7,870 nucleotides of DNA from a bacterium (GTDB lineage: Bacteria > Actinomycetota > Acidimicrobiia > Acidimicrobiales > Bin134), in contig JAPPKI010000132.1 in assembly GCA_028820035.1 (NCBI GenBank), positions 1 to 7,870 on the forward strand, written 5' to 3'. Under the pieces are notes generated by a model that did not search any database, was not told the DNA's origin, and was given only the letters and a program-made list of their open reading frames with translations. A program made the position numbers and the translations under genes. The number at the start of each line of letters is the position of its first letter. Position 1 is the first letter of the stretch. This document shows positions 1 to 5,804 of the stretch, in pieces.

Positions 1-1
1 G

Positions 2-1264
2 GCCCGCAGCGGTCACATGTACTTCAACTTGGTCGAGCCCGACCCCGACAACAGCTCGGGCAAACAGCCCGAGGCGTCGATTTCGGTGGCGCTGTTCCGG
101 TTCAACCGCGAGCGGGTGGAAGACACGCTGCGCCGACACGGCGGCATGGCGATGGAAGACGGGATGAAGGTCCGCGTCCAGGGCAAGCTGGACTTCTGGC
201 CGCCCCAGGGCCGGCTCCAGCTGTACATGTCGGGCATCGACCCCAACTTCACGCTGGGCGAGCTGGAGGCCGAGCGGCTGCGGTTGTTGGAGAAGCTGAG
301 CGACGAGGGCCTGTTGGCCAAGAACCAGGCCGTCCCCTTCCCGGTGGCCCCGCTGCGCATCGGGCTGGTCACCTCCAACGGGAGCGCCGCCCACCACGAC
401 TTCCACAACGAGTTGGAGAACAGCGGTCTGGCCTGGGAGGTGGTGCTGGCCGACACCCCGGTTCAGGGGGTGGACGCTCCCCCGCTGATCGCCGCGGCCA
501 TTGCCGCTGTGGGACGGGCCGGGGTGGATGTGATCGCGGTAGTGAGAGGGGGCGGGGCCCGAACCGACTTGGTGGCCTTTGACAGCGAGGTGGTGGCCCG
601 AGCCGTCGCCGACGCTCCCGTGCCGGTGGTAACCGGGGTGGGCCACGAGATCGATCGGACCATCATCGACGAGGTGGCCCACGAGGCCCAGAAGACGCCT
701 ACGGCGGCCGCGGTATTAATCGTGAGTGCCGCCCGAGCCCACTTGAAAGCAACCGAGCTGGCGTGGGTGGCAATTGCCGAGTGGGCCCAACGGCATGCAG
801 AAGACGCCGACCGGCGATTGACGACGGTGAGCCAGACCAGCGCCCGAGCCGCCGAGGGCCATCTGCATCGTGCCAGCAGCCGCTTGGAAGGCCGGGCGGG
901 GCGGATCCGAGAGCTGGCCGAGACCCGGACCCGAAGCGAGACCCGCAAAGTGGACGACTGTGCGGGAACCATGCGCCACCGGGCTGCGGCGGCCATCGTC
1001 GAAGGACGGCGCACGTTGCAGCAGAAGAAGTCGGGGGTGGCTGCCCAGGCCCTGCGGACGCCGAGAGCTGCGGCCAAGGAGCTGGCCAACCTGGAAAGCC
1101 GGGTGCGCTTGCTCGATCCTCGGAAAATCTTGGCCCGTGGTTGGTCGACAACCCGCCATAGCGGCAAAGTTGTGCGCGACCCGGCGGCGCTGGCTGTTGG
1201 TGATGAGCTGGTAACCACCGTGGCCAAGGGCGAGCTGCACAGCACCGTGTCCGAGAGGCAATGA
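2..1264 (+). CDS. xseA: Exodeoxyribonuclease VII large subunit (5' end cut by window edge)
   Basis: This is the catalytic subunit of exonuclease VII, a cytoplasmic enzyme that degrades single-stranded DNA from both ends to oligonucleotides and works with several copies of XseB. The reading frame is open from base 2 and begins mid-gene with SGHMYFNL, the end of a conserved stretch of the N-terminal OB-fold, so perhaps 35-50 residues lie upstream; the ATG at 17 is internal. In the visible 420 residues the catalytic domain shows IGLVTSNGSAAHHD (about 120-133), VVRGGG (180-185) and GHEID (214-218), which carry the conserved Arg, His and Asp of the family. A long Ala/Arg/Glu-rich helical stretch (about 240-365) matches the coiled-coil stalk that binds XseB. 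The C-terminal LARGWSTTR and the final GDELVTTVAKGELHSTV strand are also typical. The stop TGA lies inside the xseB ribosome-binding site. One rare TTA leucine codon is present at 716-718. Identification is very secure. Confidence 0.97.
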   Translation, partial: ARSGHMYFNLVEPDPDNSSGKQPEASISVALFRFNRERVEDTLRRHGGMAMEDGMKVRVQGKLDFWPPQGRLQLYMSGIDPNFTLGELEAERLRLLEKLSDEGLLAKNQAVPFPVAPLRIGLVTSNGSAAHHDFHNELENSGLAWEVVLADTPVQGVDAPPLIAAAIAAVGRAGVDVIAVVRGGGARTDLVAFDSEVVARAVADAPVPVVTGVGHEIDRTIIDEVAHEAQKTPTAAAVLIVSAARAHLKATELAWVAIAEWAQRHAEDADRRLTTVSQTSARAAEGHLHRASSRLEGRAGRIRELAETRTRSETRKVDDCAGTMRHRAAAAIVEGRRTLQQKKSGVAAQALRTPRAAAKELANLESRVRLLDPRKILARGWSTTRHSGKVVRDPAALAVGDELVTTVAKGELHSTVSERQ

Positions 1265-1268
1265 GGAG
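1263..1268 (+). promoter_or_regulatory. Shine-Dalgarno site of xseB
   Basis: GAGGAG lies 9 bases before the ATG at 1278 and includes the last two bases of the xseA stop codon. Ribosomes finishing xseA would therefore be placed to start xseB, which suits subunits made in a fixed ratio. Confidence 0.7.
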
Positions 1269-1277
1269 AACGAGAAG

Positions 1278-1499
1278 ATGAGCACACAAGAGATCGGCTA
1301 CGCCGACGCCCTGAGCGAGCTCCAACAGATCCTCAGCGAGCTGGAGGCCGAGGACATCGACATCGACGTGCTGGCGGTAAAGGTGGAGCGGGCCGCGGAG
1401 CTCATCCGGGTGTGCCGGGGGCGGATCAACGACGCCGAGGTGCGGGTGAAGGAGATCGTGGCCGGTATGGACAGCGAAGAGGGCGAGTCGTCCGAATAA
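1278..1499 (+). CDS. xseB: Exodeoxyribonuclease VII small subunit
   Basis: This is the small accessory subunit of exonuclease VII; several copies bind the coiled-coil stalk of each XseA chain and are needed for activity. The 73-residue product has the usual family length and is almost entirely helical. It shows the typical pattern near the N-terminus (YADALSELQQILSELEAEDIDID), then a second amphipathic helix with VERAAELIRVCRGRI, and an acidic tail (DSEEGESSE). The start is fixed by a good Shine-Dalgarno 9 bases upstream and sits 13 bases after xseA. Its TAA stop shares one base with the ATG of the next gene (TAATG at 1497-1501), so all three genes are probably one transcript. Confidence 0.95.
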   Translation: MSTQEIGYADALSELQQILSELEAEDIDIDVLAVKVERAAELIRVCRGRINDAEVRVKEIVAGMDSEEGESSE

Positions 1500-2386
1500 T
1501 GCCCATTGAGAAACTCGAATCGGTCGACGCCTTCATCGTCTTCGATCTGGCCGACGCGCCCGAGTCGGTGGGCATCGTCCGGTCGGCCCGCAAGATTCTG
1601 CCCGGCAGGGCCAGCGACCTGGCCCGGTCGATGACCTATGCCTTCGCCACCTTCGAGATGCGCCGCAGCGGGGCTTCGGCGGGGATCAATGCCCTCGACG
1701 ACGACCGGGCCGACGCGGTGGCCAAGTTCACCGCCGAGATCGCCCCCATGGTGGGTTCAGGCCGATTCCTGCCCGAACCCGGCACCCGGGTGCCTCGGGC
1801 GGCGCTGAAATCACTGGCCGATGCCGATCCCCGAGCGGCGGTGGGCGATGTGGCCGACCAGGCGACCGTCGCCGGAGTGGTGGCCGCTGCCGCTCAGGCC
1901 AGCGGCGGGTTGGACGGCCGCACCGCAGCCATCGAGGGCTCGGGACCGATTTGCGATGCCCTCAAGATCGCGGTTGAGGAGCGGGGTGGCACGTTGGTGG
2001 AAACGAACGGCCAAGCCGACGTGCTGTTCGCCGGCTCCAAGATGGGGGCCATCAATCACACCATGGCCGAACAGCTCCAAGTAGGCACCCTGGTCCCCTA
2101 CGGCCCCATTCCGGTCACCGCCCGGGCCTTGGCCATTCTGAGCCGAGCCGGCACCACCGTGGTCCCCGACTTCATCGCCACCGCTGGCCCCCTGTTCGCC
2201 TGGTGGCCCACCGGCGACCCCTCCCCCGAGGCCATCGCCGCCTACGCCGCGGCCAAGATCACCGCCTCCCTGGAGGAGATTGCCGACCACCCCGACGGCC
2301 TCTTCCTCGCCGCCGCCTACCGAGCCGAGAGCTTCCTCGCCACCTGGCAAGACACTCTTCCCTTCGGACGCCCCCTGGCGTCGTAG
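1499..2386 (+). CDS. Glu/Leu/Phe/Val dehydrogenase-like protein, probably catalytically altered
   Basis: The 295-residue product resembles amino-acid dehydrogenases of the glutamate/leucine type (oxidative deamination with NAD(P)), which normally have 350-450 residues. The C-terminal half fits well: a nucleotide-binding AAIEGSGPICDAL (143-155), then ADVLFAGSKMGAINHTMA (173-190), the position where true enzymes have CDI..PAA..GVIN, and VVPDFIATAG (221-230), matching VLPDILANAG. The N-terminal half keeps the spacing of the substrate domain, but where active enzymes have GGxKGG with the catalytic Lys this protein has RRSGASAGI (55-63), and LPEPGTRVP (91-99) stands where the catalytic Asp (PAGD) is expected. 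It may bind a dinucleotide without deaminating amino acids; this is inferred from by-eye alignment. The ATG at 1499 is chosen because it overlaps the xseB stop (TAATG), implying translational coupling; the frame stays open upstream to a GTG at 1412 inside xseB, which is unlikely to be used. Assignment to the superfamily is fairly firm; function is unknown. Confidence 0.75.
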   Translation: MPIEKLESVDAFIVFDLADAPESVGIVRSARKILPGRASDLARSMTYAFATFEMRRSGASAGINALDDDRADAVAKFTAEIAPMVGSGRFLPEPGTRVPRAALKSLADADPRAAVGDVADQATVAGVVAAAAQASGGLDGRTAAIEGSGPICDALKIAVEERGGTLVETNGQADVLFAGSKMGAINHTMAEQLQVGTLVPYGPIPVTARALAILSRAGTTVVPDFIATAGPLFAWWPTGDPSPEAIAAYAAAKITASLEEIADHPDGLFLAAAYRAESFLATWQDTLPFGRPLAS

Positions 2387-2389
2387 GCT

Positions 2390-2409
2390 CAGCGGCGGCT
2401 TAGCCGCTG
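2390..2409. terminator. Hairpin between convergent operons, possible two-way terminator
   Basis: CAGCGGC (2390-2396) and GCCGCTG (2403-2409) form a perfect 7-bp GC-rich stem with a 6-base loop. It starts 3 bases after the stop of the GDH-like gene and its loop contains the stop codon of the acyl-CoA dehydrogenase gene coming from the other side. There is no T-run on either strand, so it is not a classic intrinsic terminator, but actinobacterial terminators often lack one. Position is the main argument. Confidence 0.4.
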
Positions 2410-3653
2410 CGGGGGACTTGGTTGAAGGGGAGGTCGCGATCGGCGGCGGGTTCGCGGGGCATGCCGAGGATGCGCTCGCTGATGATGTTGCGGGCCATCT
2501 CAGTGGTGCCGCCGCCGATGCAGGATTGCTGACGCTGCACATACTCTGTGCCAAAGGCGCCGGTGTCTTCGCCCTGGTTCCACACCAGGGCGCGGTCGCC
2601 CTGCATCTCCATGGCCACCGTCTGCCGCTCAGTCCGAGACAAGCCATGAAACAGGCGCACCAGCGATCCGGCGGGGGCAGGGAGGAATCCGCCTTCGATT
2701 CCCTTCACCACCCGGGCCGACAGCAGATCCTCCACCCGACTTAGCGTCTCCATGTATCCCAGCCGCTGGCGGTGGCGACCGATATCGGCGCCGCCGTGGT
2801 CTCGGGCGATGGAGGCCAAGTCCTCCACCCCGTCGGCGGTGCGGTTCCGGTGCCGGCCCTGGGTATAGGGGGAGGCGTTGCCCACCGCGGCCCGCTCGTG
2901 GAACAGCAGGCGGCTGGCCACCGTCCAACCGTCGTCCACCTCGCCTACCACGTTCTCGGCGGGGATGATCACATCGTTGAAGAACTCCTGGCAGAACTCC
3001 TCGGTGCGGTCCACCATCTGAATGGGGTGGATCTCGATGCCGGGATGGTGGATGGGGACGATGAACATGGTCAGCCCCCGGTGCTTGGGCACCTCCCAGT
3101 TGGTACGGGCCAGCATGAGGGCGTAGTCGGAGCGCTGGGCGAACGTGCTCCAGATCTTGGACCCGTTGATGATGAACTCCTCGCCGTCCCGGTCGGCCCG
3201 GGTCAAAGCGCCCGCCATGTCGGAGCCTCCGCTGGGCTCGGAAATGAACTGCACCCACAGCTCGTCGCCTCGGATCCACGCCGGGATGTAGCGCTGCTTC
3301 TGCTCCTCGGTGCCGAACTCCAAGATCACCGGCCCGCAGATCGACAAGGTGGGCACGCTGAACAAGATGGGCATGTCGAAGTCCATGCTCACGTCGTCGA
3401 TGATCTTCTGGTGGGCGGCGGTCAGACTCTGGCCACCGTACTCCTTGGGGTAGCACACCGCGGCGTACCCCCCGTCGTACAGCCGCCGCTGAAGCTCTCG
3501 ATTGCGGCTGCTCCTCTCGTCATCGTCCTGGGTGGGGTGCCAGGGGTTTACGGGGTCGCGCCGGGGCATGTTCTCGTTCATCCACGTCTGCACCTCCTCC
3601 TGGTATCGGGCCAACTCGGCGGGATCGGTTTCGGCATACACGAAGTCGTCCAT
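2400..3653 (-). CDS. Acyl-CoA dehydrogenase, FadE-like, catalytic-type subunit
   Basis: This is a flavoprotein predicted to insert an alpha-beta double bond into an acyl-CoA, with electrons passing to ETF. Numbering the 417-residue protein from the chosen start: a helical N-terminal domain with YPKEYGGQSLT (68-78), the flavin-binding signature QFISEPSGGSD (about 135-145) and INGSKIW (162-168), and a C-terminal helical domain ending in CIGGGTTEMARNIISERILG (378-397), very typical of actinobacterial FadE proteins. The catalytic base is not at the MCAD position (Gly there) but a candidate Glu253 lies in LFHERAAVG, the place used by isovaleryl-CoA dehydrogenase and by FadE26-type subunits. The start is the ATG at 3653, preceded by AGGGGGAG and 8 bases after the stop of the upstream dehydrogenase. 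An ATG at 3689 would add 12 residues, overlap that gene and lack a clear ribosome site. The pair probably forms one enzyme. Substrate is unknown; a sterol or branched acyl side chain is only a guess. Confidence 0.92.
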   Translation of the reverse strand: MDDFVYAETDPAELARYQEEVQTWMNENMPRRDPVNPWHPTQDDDERSSRNRELQRRLYDGGYAAVCYPKEYGGQSLTAAHQKIIDDVSMDFDMPILFSVPTLSICGPVILEFGTEEQKQRYIPAWIRGDELWVQFISEPSGGSDMAGALTRADRDGEEFIINGSKIWSTFAQRSDYALMLARTNWEVPKHRGLTMFIVPIHHPGIEIHPIQMVDRTEEFCQEFFNDVIIPAENVVGEVDDGWTVASRLLFHERAAVGNASPYTQGRHRNRTADGVEDLASIARDHGGADIGRHRQRLGYMETLSRVEDLLSARVVKGIEGGFLPAPAGSLVRLFHGLSRTERQTVAMEMQGDRALVWNQGEDTGAFGTEYVQRQQSCIGGGTTEMARNIISERILGMPREPAADRDLPFNQVPRSG

Positions 3654-3655
3654 CG

Positions 3656-3663
3656 CTCCCCCT
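3656..3663 (-). promoter_or_regulatory. Shine-Dalgarno site deciding the start of the downstream acyl-CoA dehydrogenase
   Basis: On the minus strand AGGGGGAG lies just before the ATG at 3653 (the AGGGGG core is 4 bases away) and includes two bases of the upstream gene's TAG stop. It supports 3653 over the ATG at 3689 and suggests coupled translation of the two subunits. Confidence 0.6.
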
Positions 3664-4786
3664 AGTACCCCATCATCTTCGACAGACATACCCGGTGGTC
3701 CCCCGGTGTTCCGAACAACCCCCGGTTGACGGTGGCCCGCCGCAGATACAAGTGCAGGTCGTGCTCGTAGGTGACTCCGATGCCGCCGTGCATCTGCACG
3801 CAGTCGTGCATGAGCTCAACGGAGTGGTCGCCCACATACGCCTTGGCCACGCTCACCATGCGAACCTCGTCCCCGCCGTCGGCCAGCGCGTCGGCCGCCC
3901 CGTCCACCGCGGCCTGGGAGGCCTCCGACCACAACTTCATGTCGGCAAAGCGGTGCTTGAGCGCCTGGTACGACGCCAGGGGCCGCCCGAAGGAGTAGCG
4001 GTCGAAGGCGTACTCCACGGTGAACTCCAGCACCTTGGCCGCCGAACCGGCGTTGTCGGCGCACTGGAGCACCACCATCACCTGGCGCTGACGCTCCACA
4101 TCGGCCTCGGCGGCCGACCCCGGCTGGCCCACCAGTGCGTCAGATCCGACGGCCACTCCGTCGAGGCGCACCTCGGCGAAGCGCCGGCCCAGGTCCAGCG
4201 ACTCCTGGGGGGTGATGGTCAATCCCTCGGTATCGGCAGGCAACAGGAACTGGGCCAAGCCGTCGGGGCTCTGAGCGGTGACCAGCAGGTGATGGGCCTG
4301 GGCCCCGGCCTCCACCGCGGTCTTGGTGCCGGTGAGCACATAGCCGCCGTTGGCGGGCGCGGCCTCGGCAGCCACATGGGCGGCGCTCCAGTCTCCACCC
4401 GGCTCGCAGAACGCCCACCCCAGCACAACCTCGCCAGCCAACACTCCCTCCAGCAGCGCCTGCTGATCGGACGAGCCCGACCGGCCCAGGGTGTCGGCCA
4501 CCACGTTGGTGGGCATAAACGGCCCCGGCGTCACCCCCCGCCCCATCTCGTCGGCCACGATGGTCAAGTCCACAACTGGCCGCCCCGAGATGCTGCCGCC
4601 GCCCAGCGACTCGGGCACCATCAGCGACGTCCAACCCAGCTCAGCCGCCGCCTGCCACCAGCTCGGCGGGCAGCCGTCGGGGAGGTCGTGCCACTCCCGC
4701 ACCACGCTGACCGGAACCTCGGACTCGATGAACCGTCGTGCGGTTTCCCGGAAGAACTCCTGATCGTCGCTCAGATCGAAACGCAC
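3662..4786 (-). CDS. Acyl-CoA dehydrogenase-like protein, non-catalytic-type partner subunit
   Basis: This is the first gene of the minus-strand pair. Numbered from the GTG at 4786, the 374-residue protein begins VRFDLSDDQEFFRE, the usual opening of the family, then GWTSLMVPESLGG (51-63), a degenerate flavin signature FCEPGGDW (126-133; normally SEPxxGSD), YSFGRPLASYQALKHRFADM (264-283) and QMHGGIGVTYEHDLHLYLRR (331-350). No catalytic Glu is evident: the MCAD position falls in NRGLFGTPG and the isovaleryl-CoA dehydrogenase position aligns near QVMVV. In mycobacterial FadE pairs one subunit supplies the base and the other completes the flavin and substrate sites; this gene fits the second role. 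The start is uncertain: the open frame extends to a TTG at 4852 and another GTG at 4822, but the family alignment favours 4786, with only a weak GGTGG upstream. Being a stand-alone active dehydrogenase is less likely. Confidence 0.9.
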   Translation of the reverse strand: MRFDLSDDQEFFRETARRFIESEVPVSVVREWHDLPDGCPPSWWQAAAELGWTSLMVPESLGGGSISGRPVVDLTIVADEMGRGVTPGPFMPTNVVADTLGRSGSSDQQALLEGVLAGEVVLGWAFCEPGGDWSAAHVAAEAAPANGGYVLTGTKTAVEAGAQAHHLLVTAQSPDGLAQFLLPADTEGLTITPQESLDLGRRFAEVRLDGVAVGSDALVGQPGSAAEADVERQRQVMVVLQCADNAGSAAKVLEFTVEYAFDRYSFGRPLASYQALKHRFADMKLWSEASQAAVDGAADALADGGDEVRMVSVAKAYVGDHSVELMHDCVQMHGGIGVTYEHDLHLYLRRATVNRGLFGTPGDHRVCLSKMMGY

Positions 4787-4880
4787 CGAGGCAATTCCAC
4801 CACGACAGCGCCAGCCGGTCACATTGAGCGGCCTATTGGATCGTTTCCCCAACAGGGAGGCCGGTACGATTAAGCGGTCC
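4787..4880. other. Divergent intergenic region between the dehydrogenase pair and tRNA-Ala
   Basis: This 94-bp gap must hold the promoters of both the minus-strand dehydrogenase operon and the plus-strand tRNA gene, unless the dehydrogenase uses one of its upstream starts (GTG 4822, TTG 4852) within it. A plausible -10 box is visible for the tRNA; I see no convincing minus-strand promoter and no operator-like inverted repeat. Confidence 0.5.
4865..4870 (+). promoter_or_regulatory. Putative -10 box for tRNA-Ala
   Basis: TACGAT fits the actinobacterial TAnnnT pattern and lies 10 bases before the mature tRNA 5' end, giving a leader of only a few bases. No good -35 hexamer stands at 17-18 bases upstream (TTGGAT at 4836 is too far), so this is a position-based suggestion. 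Confidence 0.35.
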
Positions 4881-4954
4881 GGGGCTGTAGCTCAGCTGGC
4901 TAGAGCACCTGCTTTGCAAGCAGGGGGTCGTGGGTTCGAGTCCCATCAGCTCCA
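4881..4954 (+). tRNA. tRNA-Ala (anticodon UGC)
   Basis: A complete cloverleaf can be folded: acceptor stem GGGGCTG/CAGCTCC (7 bp, one G-U), D stem GCTC/GAGC with a 9-base loop, anticodon stem CCTGC/GCAGG with loop TTTGCAA (anticodon TGC at 4915-4917), a 5-base variable loop, T stem GTGGG/CCCAT with loop TTCGAGT, and discriminator A at 4954. The TGC anticodon reads GCA and, with a modified wobble base, other alanine codons. No CCA tail is encoded after the discriminator (the next bases are CTC), so it must be added by nucleotidyltransferase. The next gene's ATG begins only 3 bases beyond the mature 3' end. Confidence 0.97.
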
Positions 4955-4957
4955 CTC

Positions 4958-5761
4958 ATGGCAATCGCTTCCCACGTGCCCCCAACGGCTCTCGACAGCT
5001 ACCAGGCGCAGGGGTTCTTCATCATGGACGGGTTCGCCCCCGCCGAGGTGGGCCACCTCATGCTCGACGACGTGATTGGCGTGGTACGCGAGGCGGACCA
5101 GTCGGGGATCGCTCCAGAGGGTGTGCACATCGCCCCTGAGTCGCAGGGGAACCTGAGCGGCGACCGTCCGGAAGCCACCGTATCGAAGGTGTTCACCCTC
5201 CACGACCGGCCAGCTTTTCTCTCGTTCCTGCACGACGAGCGAATTGCCGGAGTGCTGAACGACCTGATCGGCCCCAATGTGGACTGCTTCTTGTCGCAGT
5301 TCATCTTCAAGAACCCCGGCGCGTGGGGCCAGCCCTGGCACCAGGACAGCTACTACTTCCCCTTCGACCCGCCCCGGCCCATCGTCGGGCTGTGGCTGGC
5401 GGTGACCGAGGCCACACTGGAGAACGGCTGCCTGCACATCCTGCCCGGGAGCCACGCCGAACCGGTCCACGAACACGTTCCCGACCGGCGGCCCAACGCC
5501 AACCTGGGGTACGTGGAGATCGTCGACCACGACATGAGTGACCGCCAGGCGGTCACGATGCAGCCCGGCGACCTGCTGGTGTTCGACAGCCACCTGATGC
5601 ACTGCTCCACCGACAACGTGTCCGCCGGAATCCGCGCCGCCATGGTGTACCACTGCTGCACGGCCGGCACCGAAGACCTCGGCTTCGAGCAGTTCGACGG
5701 CTTCAAGAACCCCATGCACCGCTTCGACCCCCTGCTGCGCGATGGCCAGTTGGTGGGCTAG
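4958..5761 (+). CDS. Phytanoyl-CoA dioxygenase (PhyH)-family Fe(II)/2-oxoglutarate oxygenase
   Basis: The 267-residue product is a cupin-fold oxygenase that should couple 2-oxoglutarate decarboxylation to hydroxylation of an unknown substrate. It opens with YQAQGFFIMDGFAPAEV (15-31), the standard N-terminal PhyH element, so little is missing before it. The iron ligands are visible as WHQD (H128, D130) and HCSTDN (H215), and R226 in GIRAAMVYHC is placed to bind 2-oxoglutarate. ENGCLHILPGSH (155-166) is also characteristic. There is no signal peptide or membrane segment. The ATG at 4958 follows the tRNA-Ala 3' end by 3 bases, leaving no room for a Shine-Dalgarno outside the tRNA; a GTG at 4976 would remove six residues and an ATG at 5024 would cut the conserved start. 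It is probably co-transcribed with the tRNA. The family includes phytanoyl-CoA, ectoine and natural-product hydroxylases, so the substrate cannot be named. Confidence 0.92.
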   Translation: MAIASHVPPTALDSYQAQGFFIMDGFAPAEVGHLMLDDVIGVVREADQSGIAPEGVHIAPESQGNLSGDRPEATVSKVFTLHDRPAFLSFLHDERIAGVLNDLIGPNVDCFLSQFIFKNPGAWGQPWHQDSYYFPFDPPRPIVGLWLAVTEATLENGCLHILPGSHAEPVHEHVPDRRPNANLGYVEIVDHDMSDRQAVTMQPGDLLVFDSHLMHCSTDNVSAGIRAAMVYHCCTAGTEDLGFEQFDGFKNPMHRFDPLLRDGQLVG

Positions 5762-5792
5762 CCCCGCAGGGCGCACCCCAGAATCAGCCGCG

Positions 5793-5798
5793 TAGGCT
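5793..5798 (+). promoter_or_regulatory. Putative -10 box of a leaderless promoter for the GH51 gene
   Basis: TAGGCT matches TAnnnT and lies exactly 6 bases before the ATG at 5805, which would put transcription start at or next to the A of the start codon. This is the common layout of leaderless actinobacterial genes, and no Shine-Dalgarno is visible in the 43-base gap. No clear -35 element is seen. Confidence 0.45.
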
Positions 5799-5804
5799 GC
5801 CGCC

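Noticed and set aside
1811..2647. 278-codon open frame on the minus strand spanning the convergent junction
   Set aside because: It runs antisense to the GDH-like gene and out of frame with the dehydrogenase; its glycine-rich composition is typical of a shadow frame.
2772..3665. 297-codon open frame on the plus strand
   Set aside because: Antisense to the second acyl-CoA dehydrogenase, which has clear flavin and C-terminal signatures; the plus-strand product is low-complexity Val/Gly/His-rich.
3695..4873. 392-codon open frame on the plus strand
   Set aside because: It lies exactly antisense to the first acyl-CoA dehydrogenase, is rich in His/Gly/Arg as expected from the complement of GC-rich coding DNA, and shows no family motif.
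4935..4960. tRNA 3' end as an integration (att) site
   Set aside because: No integrase, no repeated copy of the tRNA end within the window and no change in composition downstream.
4824..5075. 83-codon plus-strand frame covering the tRNA
   Set aside because: Its middle (AVAQLARAPALQAGGRGFES) is the well-known false translation of a tRNA gene, and the rest is out of frame with PhyH.
5761..5772. Small inverted repeat GCCC-CGCA-GGGC after the first PhyH gene
   Set aside because: The stem is only 4 bp with no T-run; such pairs are frequent by chance in GC-rich DNA, so I do not call a terminator.
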